DNA of 5,032 nt, taken from NCBI GenBank assembly GCA_024278435.1, contig JAJRTD010000334.1:1-5032 (forward strand), given 5' to 3'. Below the pieces are notes generated by a model. The model saw only the letters and a program-made list of their open reading frames with translations, did no database searches and had not been told where the DNA came from. The position numbers were made by a program, and so were the translations under genes. How positions within the stretch are numbered: position 1 is the first letter of the stretch; every line of letters starts with the position of its first letter. Source of the stretch: Gammaproteobacteria bacterium. Lineage in GTDB: Bacteria; Pseudomonadota; Gammaproteobacteria; SZUA-229. Below are positions 1 through 5,032 of this stretch, one piece after another.

Positions 1-144
1 GAGCCGCGTCCGCAGATATGTACCAATGAATACAACCCGGTCTGTGCGAGTTTGCACGATGGCAGCGTTAAAACCTATGCGACAGGCTGTACCGCCTGCA
101 GTGATCCGGAGGTGACGGCTTATCGTATGGGGGGCTGTGAGTGA
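1..144 (+). CDS. Kazal-type domain protein, C-terminal end (5' part outside window)
   Basis: Reading frame 1 is open from the left edge to TGA at 142-144 and gives the last 47 residues of a protein. Five cysteines are visible (residues 7, 15, 30, 33, 46 of the fragment) with the spacing C-x7-C-x14-C-x2-C-x12-C. The stretch CTNEYNPVC, followed by DG, a TY pair and GCTAC, matches the Kazal serine-protease-inhibitor fold, in which six cysteines form three disulfides. The first cysteine would lie just upstream of the window. Bacterial proteins of this type are normally exported, often as lipoproteins, because the fold needs disulfides; the signal peptide cannot be seen here. The target protease, if any, is unknown, and many bacterial Kazal-like domains have no proven inhibitor activity. 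The gene converges on the RuBisCO cluster, so a functional link is unlikely. The family call is fairly secure; the function is not. Confidence 0.8.
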   Translation, partial: EPRPQICTNEYNPVCASLHDGSVKTYATGCTACSDPEVTAYRMGGCE

Positions 145-240
145 CGGGAGCCTGTCGTTGTTATTATCTCCAGGGTTTTTTGAACCGCAGGGGGGACATG
201 GGCATACAGATTTATTTACAGCCTCCAGAGGTTTCTTAGT

Positions 241-329
241 TGTCATCCTGAGCGCAGCCGAAGCATCTTATGCTGCTGTGCAATCATTGCTTACGGAGTA
301 TTGGATTCCTCGCTGCGCTCTGAATGACA
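241..329. repeat. Imperfect inverted repeat, TGTCATYCTGAGCGCAGC family
   Basis: The left arm starts TGTCATCCTGAGCGCAGC (241-258). The right arm (303-329), read on the opposite strand, starts TGTCATTCAGAGCGCAGC. The arms stay similar for about 27 bases, with one single-base shift and a few mismatches, and are separated by about 35 bases. The motif resembles a dispersed intergenic repeat seen in many bacterial genomes; that resemblance is from memory, not from a search. It lies between two convergent genes, about 20 bases beyond the stop of the 134-residue protein gene. No T-run follows either arm, so it is not a classical intrinsic terminator. The rest of the gap (145-240) shows nothing I can name. 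Confidence 0.7.
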
Positions 330-350
330 CTTGTTCAGAGATTCCTTGAG

Positions 351-755
351 TTATTTGGTGCTTTTACCCAGTCGGTAAGCCTGTAACAAAGCAGCCTTTA
401 AATCAGGCTGCTGTTGCAGGTCATCAACCGATAAATGCTGGCTGGCAATTTCCTGTAGCTGTTGTATTAACCGGTTTTCTTTCCAGGCTTCAGAAAAACT
501 TTCCATGTCCAGTACGCCGTCATGAATATGCGTGGCAACCATTCCCCTGGCGTTACTGAAAACAATGTTTTCAGCCTGCATCATTTCGTATTCGTAGGAA
601 TAAAGGTCAAGCTCGGCCGAGCGGGCGAGCAGGGGGTATAAATCCGGAAGCATGCCGGTGGCCTGCATGTGCTGGTCAAGATCCAGTTCAATAGCGGCGC
701 TTATTTTTTTGCCTTTGAAATAAAATTCAACGGATGCGGTGACTTGATTGTTCAT
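351..755 (-). CDS. Uncharacterised 134-residue protein downstream of cbbO
   Basis: I do not recognise a named family. The open frame codes for 134 residues with no signal peptide and no membrane segment, so the product is probably cytoplasmic. The first 25 residues alternate polar and hydrophobic positions (ASVEFYFKGKKISAAIELDL), which suggests a beta hairpin. The remainder looks mainly helical and acidic (ELDLYSYEYEMMQAENI near 49-64; ESFSEAWKENRL near 85-96). The C-terminal part is rich in Gln and Leu and ends in a basic tail (RLGKSTK). It is the last gene of the minus-strand cluster, 132 bases behind cbbO, with a hairpin repeat in between. The ATG at 755 has no strong Shine-Dalgarno sequence. 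Even coding character and an uninterrupted frame argue for a real gene. A role as accessory to the RuBisCO activase is inference from position only. Confidence 0.8.
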   Translation of the reverse strand: MNNQVTASVEFYFKGKKISAAIELDLDQHMQATGMLPDLYPLLARSAELDLYSYEYEMMQAENIVFSNARGMVATHIHDGVLDMESFSEAWKENRLIQQLQEIASQHLSVDDLQQQPDLKAALLQAYRLGKSTK

Positions 756-781
756 AGGTGTATTCTAATTGAAAAACGATA

Positions 782-881
782 TTCACCACAGAGGCACGCA
801 GAGGAAACTTTATATTGTTATCAGCGCCTACGGCGCTGTTAACAATATAAAACTCTGTGCTCTTTGTGCCTCTATGGTGAA
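782..881. repeat. Long hairpin repeat behind cbbO (CACAGAGGCAC family, copy 1)
   Basis: This imperfect inverted repeat is about 100 bases long. Outer arms: TTCACCACAGAGGCAC (782-797) against GTGCCTCTATGGTGAA (866-881). Inner arms: TTTATATTGTTA (809-820) against TAACAATATAAA (840-851), then a perfect 7-bp core CAGCGCC/GGCGCTG around a 3-base loop (829-831). The sequence between inner and outer arms pairs less well. The right edge lies 6 bases from the cbbO stop codon. A run of seven T follows on the plus strand only, so for the minus-strand genes this is not a standard intrinsic terminator. It is more likely a dispersed non-coding element that could stabilise or process the transcript. It shares its core with the element at 3161-3270. 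Confidence 0.88.
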
Positions 882-887
882 ATTTTT

Positions 888-3152
888 TTAAGACGTCAAA
901 GCCGTAAATAGCATCGGCAGTTTTTCCGGCAGTTTCTCTACGTTGTCGATCACGGTATAACCGCTGGCGCCGAAAATGTCCTGTATATAATCATCGGCTT
1001 TCTTATCCAGGCTGATGCAGTAGCTGTACATGCCCCTGGAAGAAATTTCATCGATGGCTTTTTTGGTGTCGCTGATCAGATACTGCTCGTCATCCACGTC
1101 AATATCGGATGGTTCGCCGTCGGTAAGAATCAGCAGCAGTTTCTTGTCGGCCTTCTGTGCCTCAAGATAATGCGAGGCGTGACGAATGGCGGCACCCATG
1201 CGGGTGGAAAAGCCGGCATCCATGGCAGCCAGGCGGCCTTTTACATTGTCGTCAAAGTGTTCGCTGTAGCCCTTGATATGGTAATAGCGCACATTGTGCC
1301 GGGTATCGGAGTGGAAGCCGGCAATGGCGTACTTGTCACCAAGCTGTTCGATGGTCCATGCCAGTAATGACACGGCTTCCTGGCTGAGCTGCAATATGCT
1401 TTGCTCGGAACCTTCGGGCACGTCATTGAGTGAGGCGGACAGGTCGAGCAGCAGCATCACAGCAATGTCACGGCCGTCATTCTTGTGGCTCATATTGATG
1501 CGTGGATCCGGCTGGGCGCCGCACTTGTAGTCAATCAGTGAGCGGATGGCGACATCCAGGTCCAGTTCGCTGCCTTCTTCCTGGTAGCGCACACGCACAA
1601 ACTGCTGCGGCTTGAGCATGTCCAGGATTTTCTTGAGCTGTTTGGCCAGTGATTTGTGTTTGTCCAGAATGGCATCGATGTCAGCCGCATCGGCTGACGG
1701 ATGGATGGATTCATACAGGCTGACCCAGTCCGGCTTGAAGGTCTGGGTAGCGTAATCCCATTCGGCATAGTGACGTGGTGGCAGGCCATCGCTTTGCAGC
1801 TCTTCCGGCTTGGCATCACGATTGTCTTCAAAGGCTTCTTCTTCGTCACCTTCCTCGATGAACATCCACATGTGGCGGTTGTCATCGCGGTAGTCAACAA
1901 CGGTGTTTTCGAAACGGATCCTGGGTAACTGGTCACTTTGCAGGCGGGTGCGGGCAGTAAACAAAATGGCTATGTCTGCCATTTCTTTGGTGCTGCTGCC
2001 GTCTTTCTCAACGGCGTCAAAGAAACGTTGCCTGAAATCAAGGATATGTTCATTAGTGTAACCGTGGTCGGGATCCAGTATGGCTCGTGACAGCATCGCC
2101 AGGCGGTGGCGGATGCAGGATTCCTTTTCGGTGTCGCAGTCGCCCTCGACAGGTGCGGGGTGCAGGGCCAGCAGGTACTTGCGCAGGCCGGGGTATTCTT
2201 TCAGCATTAAATATTCAACGCGGGAATCTTCCAGGTGTTCAATCGCCAGGCGCTGGAACGGGCTGAAATTATCGGCAATGATGGCCGTGGTCCATTTGCG
2301 ATGAGCGGCAATATGAGCGATGGTGATGCGGTAGCGGTTCAGGCCGGAGACAACCACGGAGCCGGTATCGAAGTCATCATAAACATCGGGGACACGGATG
2401 CCGAGGTGGTCGTAATAGGGCACCGGTTTGCGCAGTTCATCAAAGCCCAGTGAGTACGGTACGAAGTAGGATTCGTCTTCCCACAGGCCGCGCAAATACA
2501 TGTCCAGCTTGCGTTCGTTGTCCATAAACAGGGTGCCGTGGCGTTCGCGCTGCAGCATGGCCTTGCTGTCGGCGGACTGCAGGCTGAAATAATCCTTCTG
2601 CCGCTCCGGGTGGTTCAGGTAATTACGGGTACCGTATTCAATCCAGTTCTTCAGTCCTTCCAGTGATACCTGGTTCAGCAGGTAGGGAATCTGTTTTAAC
2701 AGTTCAGGGAAGCCCTGGCTGGAATGGGTTTTATGGTGGCCGTGAACAGAGGTTGTGGTGGTATCCACCATCTCGAACAGGATGTCGAGAAAATGCTGCA
2801 TCTGCTCCAGTGTGCCCAGGCGGCGTGATGCTTCCGGCAGGCATTGCATAAACGGTGGAATGGCCTTGCCGTTGGGTGTGCGTGACAGGTCCCACACCGC
2901 CCTGGAGATGATTTCCAGTATCGGTTCACCCAGGCGATGGGCCATTTCCGGCATTTCCTCCAGGTAGATAGAGACCGGTTCCCAGCCACGGCCGATCATG
3001 CAGATAAGCGAGGCACCGGACAGGTAGTCATCAACGCCCTTGTTGCTCAGGTTTCGCAGTGCATCCTGAACGTAGTCTTCAAAGCATTCTTCAATCTGCT
3101 CGAAACTGCATTTCAGTTTGTCGCGGTAGGCTTGTAAGTCGGATTCTTGCAT
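888..3152 (-). CDS. cbbO: CbbO, VWA-domain subunit of the CbbQO RuBisCO activase
   Basis: CbbO is the adaptor of the CbbQO activase. It binds the CbbQ hexamer and, through its von Willebrand factor A domain, docks on RuBisCO so that inhibited active sites are cleared. The 754-residue length fits the CbbO/NorD family. The C-terminal VWA domain spans roughly residues 560-754 and has a complete metal-ion-dependent adhesion site: DLSAS (D570, S572, S574), T650 in STRMG and D678 in TDGE. Before it are a mainly helical N-terminal region, a middle block with HIAAH (280-284) and LEDSRVE (307-313), and an acidic linker (EEGDEEEAFED, 433-443). A His-rich patch HGHHKTH lies at 137-143. The ATG at 3152 is the only good start, since an in-frame stop lies four codons upstream, but it has no clear Shine-Dalgarno sequence. 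cbbQ lies 130 bases upstream, with a hairpin repeat between. NorD is the main alternative family, but the cbbM-cbbQ context decides for CbbO. Confidence 0.95.
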   Translation of the reverse strand: MQESDLQAYRDKLKCSFEQIEECFEDYVQDALRNLSNKGVDDYLSGASLICMIGRGWEPVSIYLEEMPEMAHRLGEPILEIISRAVWDLSRTPNGKAIPPFMQCLPEASRRLGTLEQMQHFLDILFEMVDTTTTSVHGHHKTHSSQGFPELLKQIPYLLNQVSLEGLKNWIEYGTRNYLNHPERQKDYFSLQSADSKAMLQRERHGTLFMDNERKLDMYLRGLWEDESYFVPYSLGFDELRKPVPYYDHLGIRVPDVYDDFDTGSVVVSGLNRYRITIAHIAAHRKWTTAIIADNFSPFQRLAIEHLEDSRVEYLMLKEYPGLRKYLLALHPAPVEGDCDTEKESCIRHRLAMLSRAILDPDHGYTNEHILDFRQRFFDAVEKDGSSTKEMADIAILFTARTRLQSDQLPRIRFENTVVDYRDDNRHMWMFIEEGDEEEAFEDNRDAKPEELQSDGLPPRHYAEWDYATQTFKPDWVSLYESIHPSADAADIDAILDKHKSLAKQLKKILDMLKPQQFVRVRYQEEGSELDLDVAIRSLIDYKCGAQPDPRINMSHKNDGRDIAVMLLLDLSASLNDVPEGSEQSILQLSQEAVSLLAWTIEQLGDKYAIAGFHSDTRHNVRYYHIKGYSEHFDDNVKGRLAAMDAGFSTRMGAAIRHASHYLEAQKADKKLLLILTDGEPSDIDVDDEQYLISDTKKAIDEISSRGMYSYCISLDKKADDYIQDIFGASGYTVIDNVEKLPEKLPMLFTALTS

Positions 3153-3160
3153 AATTTTTA

Positions 3161-3270
3161 TTTACCATAGAGGCACAGAGAGTACAGAGTTTTAATCTGT
3201 TAACTGCGCCGCTGGTGCTGTTAACAATACAACGTTTTTCTCTGTGTCCTCTGTGCCTCTGTGGTGAAAA
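3161..3270. repeat. Long hairpin repeat between cbbQ and cbbO (CACAGAGGCAC family, copy 2)
   Basis: This imperfect inverted repeat is about 110 bases long. The left arm begins TTTACCATAGAGGCACAGAG (3161-3180). The right arm, read on the opposite strand, begins TTTTCACCACAGAGGCACAG (from 3270). The centre has GTTAAC on both sides (3199-3204 and 3220-3225), with CTGCGCC facing GGTGCTG around a 3-base loop. The arms are built from a repeated CACAGAGG-like unit of about 8-9 bases. The core GGYGCTGTTAACAATAYAA is shared with the element at 782-881 in the same orientation, so both are copies of one family. A TTTTTAT heptamer flanks both sides (3155-3161 and 3273-3279), possibly a target duplication but possibly chance in AT-rich sequence. 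The T-run lies on the plus-strand side, so it should not terminate the minus-strand message. Confidence 0.88.
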
Positions 3271-3282
3271 GTTTTTTATCTG

Positions 3283-4092
3283 TTACCCAAAAATACTGTC
3301 GATAGAATGATCCAGCGTGCTGCGGATATCGGCATCATCGGTAATCGGTCGCACCAGTGCCATGCGGCAGGCGGGGCGGGCTGCGATACCTTTATTCATC
3401 AGGTTTGCGGCATATACCAGCAGGCGGGTTGAAATGCCTTCATCCAGGCCATGGCCTTTCAGGTTGCGGGCGGTATGGGCAATTTTCACCAGTTTGCCGG
3501 CAGTTTCCTCGTCGATATCCGCTTCCTTGGCGACGATAGATGCTTCCACTTTGGTGTCGGGATAATCGAAGTCCAGGCCGGTGAAGCGCTGCTTGGTCGA
3601 CTGTTTCAGGTCTTTCATCAGGCTCTGGTAACCGGGGTTGTAGGAGATAACCAGCTGGAAGTCTTCGTGGGCATCAATCAGTTCACCTTTTTTGTCCAGC
3701 GGCAGCTGGCGGCGATGGTCGGTCAGCGGGTGGATAACCACGGTGGTGTCCTGGCGGGCTTCAACAATCTCATCAAGGTAACAGATAGCGCCAATGCGTG
3801 CAGCGATAGTCAGCGGGCCGTCCAGCCAGCGGGTGCCATCGGCATCAAGCAGGTAACGGCCAACCAGATCCGATGCGGTCATGTCTTCATTACAGGCGAC
3901 GGTGATCAGCGGTTTGCCGAGTTTCCATGCCATGTGTTCAATAAACCGTGATTTACCGCAACCGGTGGGGCCTTTAATCATCACCGGCAGGCGTGCTTCA
4001 TAAGCGGCTTCGTATAAAGCGATTTCATCTTCCTGCGCTGCGTAGAAAGGTTCTTCGGTTACTTTGTATTGTTCGATATCTATGTCAGTCAT
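3283..4092 (-). CDS. cbbQ: CbbQ, AAA+ ATPase of the CbbQO RuBisCO activase
   Basis: CbbQ is a MoxR-group AAA+ ATPase that forms a hexamer, binds CbbO and uses ATP hydrolysis to remodel inhibited RuBisCO in the cytoplasm. The 269-residue length is normal for CbbQ/NorQ proteins. Visible motifs: Walker A GPTGCGKS (41-48), Walker B ICYLDE with D107 and E108, sensor-1 asparagine N152 in ISYNPGYQ, a probable arginine finger R169 in TKQRFTG, and sensor-2 R223 in GISTRLL. The N-terminal lead EEPFYAAQEDEIALYEAAYEA is typical of the family. The ATG at 4092 is supported by AGGAA eight bases upstream. It lies downstream of cbbM beyond a terminator and an inverted repeat, and upstream of cbbO. NorQ (nitric oxide reductase activation) is the close relative, but the RuBisCO neighbour makes CbbQ the right name, probably the form II-linked CbbQ2 type. 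Confidence 0.96.
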   Translation of the reverse strand: MTDIDIEQYKVTEEPFYAAQEDEIALYEAAYEARLPVMIKGPTGCGKSRFIEHMAWKLGKPLITVACNEDMTASDLVGRYLLDADGTRWLDGPLTIAARIGAICYLDEIVEARQDTTVVIHPLTDHRRQLPLDKKGELIDAHEDFQLVISYNPGYQSLMKDLKQSTKQRFTGLDFDYPDTKVEASIVAKEADIDEETAGKLVKIAHTARNLKGHGLDEGISTRLLVYAANLMNKGIAARPACRMALVRPITDDADIRSTLDHSIDSIFG

Positions 4093-4100
4093 GGCATATA

Positions 4101-4105
4101 TTCCT
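4101..4105 (-). promoter_or_regulatory. Shine-Dalgarno sequence of cbbQ
   Basis: On the minus strand, AGGAA lies eight bases before the ATG at 4092. This is good spacing and supports that start over the out-of-frame ATG five bases upstream of it. Neither cbbO nor the 134-residue protein gene has a comparable site, so cbbQ is probably translated best of the three. Confidence 0.75.
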
Positions 4106-4116
4106 AAAATATTTTT

Positions 4117-4204
4117 TCCGCAAATAAACGCAAATACACGCGAATCAAAACTTTTATTGTTTTAAATTCAAATGCATTTGCGTTTATTTGCGTTCATTAG
4201 CGGA
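4117..4204. repeat. Inverted repeat made of 10-bp CGCAAATAAA units
   Basis: The ends are TCCGC (4117-4121) and GCGGA (4200-4204). The left arm reads CGCAAATAAA, CGCAAATACA, CGCGAATCAA (4119-4148), three near-identical 10-bp units in tandem. The right arm on the opposite strand reads CGCTAATGAA, CGCAAATAAA, CGCAAATGCA. The arms are separated by an AT-rich spacer (about 4149-4172). It fills most of the cbbM-cbbQ gap and ends 11 bases before the cbbQ Shine-Dalgarno site. It resembles dispersed intergenic repeats of other proteobacteria (from memory). Its function is unknown: it could be a folded RNA element in the leader of cbbQO, a DNA site with helical phasing, or a passive dispersed repeat. 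No convincing promoter was seen inside it. Confidence 0.85.
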
Positions 4205-4227
4205 TTGTTTTTCTCTGTTAATCAGTG

Positions 4228-4262
4228 AAAAAAAACCCCCACCGAAGTGGTGAGGGTCTTTT
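4228..4262 (-). terminator. Rho-independent terminator after cbbM
   Basis: Read on the minus strand, ACCCTCACC pairs with GGTGGGGGT (9 bp, one of them a G-U pair) around the loop ACTTC, and is followed by eight T (4235-4228). The single position that pairs only as G-U on this strand would be a C-A mismatch on the other, which fixes the orientation. A-rich bases before the stem can extend it into the U-run. It starts about 20 bases after the cbbM stop codon, so a large share of cbbM transcripts probably ends here, with cbbQO depending on read-through or on its own promoter. Confidence 0.92.
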
Positions 4263-4282
4263 CGGTACTGAGATGTTCAGTC

Positions 4283-5032
4283 TTACTTGTGAACACCCAG
4301 TTTGTCTCTCCAGCCCGGATACAGTGCATCTGCATCGTGCTCGAACGACTCGAATGCGCGAGCAAATTCTTTGTGCTCTTTGGCGTATTCGATCGGGTCT
4401 GCACCCTGTTTCCAGCAATCGTAAGCCTGGTGCAAGGATTTTGCACCGGCTGCAGGAGAATCGATATGACCGTAAGAACCGCCACCAGAGGTGTTGATTA
4501 CGTTACCGTGGCCAAGGTTCTCGAAGAAGCCGGGCAGACGCAGTGCGTTCATGCCGCCAGAGATGATTGGTGTAGTCGGTTTCATGCCGTACCATTTCTG
4601 GAAGTAAACAGGACCCTGACACTCATCACGCTCAATCATGTATGCGATGATCTTGTCTTCCGGACCACCTTCCATCTTGCCGTAGCCCATGGTGCCTACG
4701 TGGATACCGGAAGCGCCCATCAGGCGTGACAGTTTGGCCAGAACGTAAGCAGTGTAACCGCGTTTTGAAGAAGGCGAAGTAACCGCACCGTGGCCTGCAC
4801 GATGGTAGTGCAGGTACTGGCCAGGGTAGTTACGACGTGCAGTTGTAACCATGCCCGGGCCACCAACATAACCGTCAACCAGGAAAGCCACTTTATGTGC
4901 GTCTTCACCGAAAGTTTCCAGGATATAGTCAGCGCGTGCACACATTTCGTGGTGATCGTCAGCTGTGATGTTGGCAGAGAACAGTTTGGCTTCGCCGGTT
5001 TCGTCCTGTGCACGTTTCATGGCATCAGCAAC
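4283..5032 (-). CDS. cbbM: Form II RuBisCO large subunit CbbM, C-terminal part (5' part outside window)
   Basis: CbbM catalyses carboxylation of ribulose-1,5-bisphosphate in the Calvin-Benson-Bassham cycle; form II enzymes are made only of large subunits. The frame runs from the right edge to TAA at 4283-4285 and gives 249 residues. The first four (VADA) precede an internal methionine at 5020 that is not the true start. Numbering from that methionine, the visible active-site residues are H73 and R74 (HYHRAGHG), H107 (GIHVGTMG), loop-6 lysine K115 (GYGKMEG) and S154 (IISGGMN). They keep the spacing of H287, R288, H321, K329 and S368 of the Rhodospirillum rubrum enzyme. The carbamylated lysine (K191 there) lies outside the window. 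The ending [12 protein letters not shown] is typical of form II. The gene carries its own terminator and heads the cluster with cbbQ and cbbO. It looks intact as far as seen; full length should be near 460 residues. Confidence 0.98.
   Translation of the reverse strand, partial: VADAMKRAQDETGEAKLFSANITADDHHEMCARADYILETFGEDAHKVAFLVDGYVGGPGMVTTARRNYPGQYLHYHRAGHGAVTSPSSKRGYTAYVLAKLSRLMGASGIHVGTMGYGKMEGGPEDKIIAYMIERDECQGPVYFQKWYGMKPTTPIISGGMNALRLPGFFENLGHGNVINTSGGGSYGHIDSPAAGAKSLHQAYDCWKQGADPIEYAKEHKEFARAFESFEHDADALYPGWRDKLGVHK

Noticed and set aside
145..240. Terminator for the Kazal gene
   Set aside because: Only weak stems of 4-5 bp with very tight loops or internal T-runs were found, for example around 174-186 and 212-221; none has a proper stem followed by a T-run.
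137..349. Plus-strand open frame of 70 codons in the gap after the Kazal gene
   Set aside because: It overlaps the Kazal gene end, runs through the inverted repeat at 241-329, has low-complexity composition and no ribosome site. It is most likely a chance frame.
782..881. Hairpin behind cbbO read as a Rho-independent terminator of cbbO
   Set aside because: The seven-T run is on the plus-strand side. On the minus strand only a broken five-T run lies several bases beyond the stem, so intrinsic termination of cbbO is doubtful.
3451..3951. Plus-strand open frame of 166 codons opposite cbbQ
   Set aside because: It lies wholly inside cbbQ on the other strand, and cbbQ has all AAA+ motifs; the antisense frame follows from codon bias.
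888..4092. norQ-norD pair (nitric oxide reductase activation) instead of cbbQ-cbbO
   Set aside because: The families are close relatives, but the immediate cbbM neighbour and the absence of any nor structural gene favour CbbQO.
4119..4200. CRISPR-like array suggested by repeated 10-bp units
   Set aside because: The units are 10 bases in direct tandem without spacers and are inverted between arms; this is not a CRISPR layout.
4247..4729. Plus-strand open frame of 160 codons opposite cbbM
   Set aside because: It overlaps the terminator and cbbM, whose active-site residues are clear; no family motif is seen in the antisense frame.

Overview
The window is a stretch of a proteobacterial chromosome carrying a form II RuBisCO gene cluster. 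Its best match in gene content is an autotrophic, probably gammaproteobacterial, sulfur-oxidiser type of organism. This rests on the cbbM-cbbQ-cbbO order known from chemolithoautotrophs such as Hydrogenovibrio and Acidithiobacillus, and on moderate GC. The taxonomic call is inference only.

Layout, in the direction of transcription of the main cluster (minus strand, from high to low coordinates). The C-terminal half of cbbM (form II RuBisCO large subunit) enters from the right edge and ends at 4283. It is followed at once by a convincing Rho-independent terminator (4228-4262). A 190-base gap then holds a long inverted repeat built of 10-bp units (4117-4204). Next come cbbQ (4092-3283, AAA+ ATPase), a second inverted repeat (about 3161-3270), cbbO (3152-888, von Willebrand factor A protein), a third inverted repeat of the same family as the second (about 782-881), and a 134-residue uncharacterised protein (755-351). 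On the plus strand at the left edge is the last 47 codons of a gene for a Kazal-type, cysteine-rich, presumably exported protein (ends at 144). It converges on the cluster, and the 206-base gap between them holds a fourth inverted repeat of yet another family (about 241-329).

How the genes work together: CbbM fixes CO2 on ribulose-1,5-bisphosphate. CbbQ and CbbO form the CbbQO-type RuBisCO activase, in which a CbbQ hexamer hydrolyses ATP and a CbbO subunit carries the VWA domain that docks on RuBisCO, so that inhibitory sugar phosphates are removed from the active site. Coupling to cbbM suggests the form II-specific (Q2O2) version. The small downstream protein is a possible accessory factor, on position alone.

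The main oddity is that every one of the four intergenic gaps contains a long imperfect inverted repeat (three sequence families). Two of these sit directly behind the stop codons of cbbQ and cbbO. The one behind cbbQ presses against a cbbO start that has no visible Shine-Dalgarno sequence. No gap without a gene exceeds 206 bases. No tRNA, rRNA, CRISPR array, transposase or replication origin was seen.
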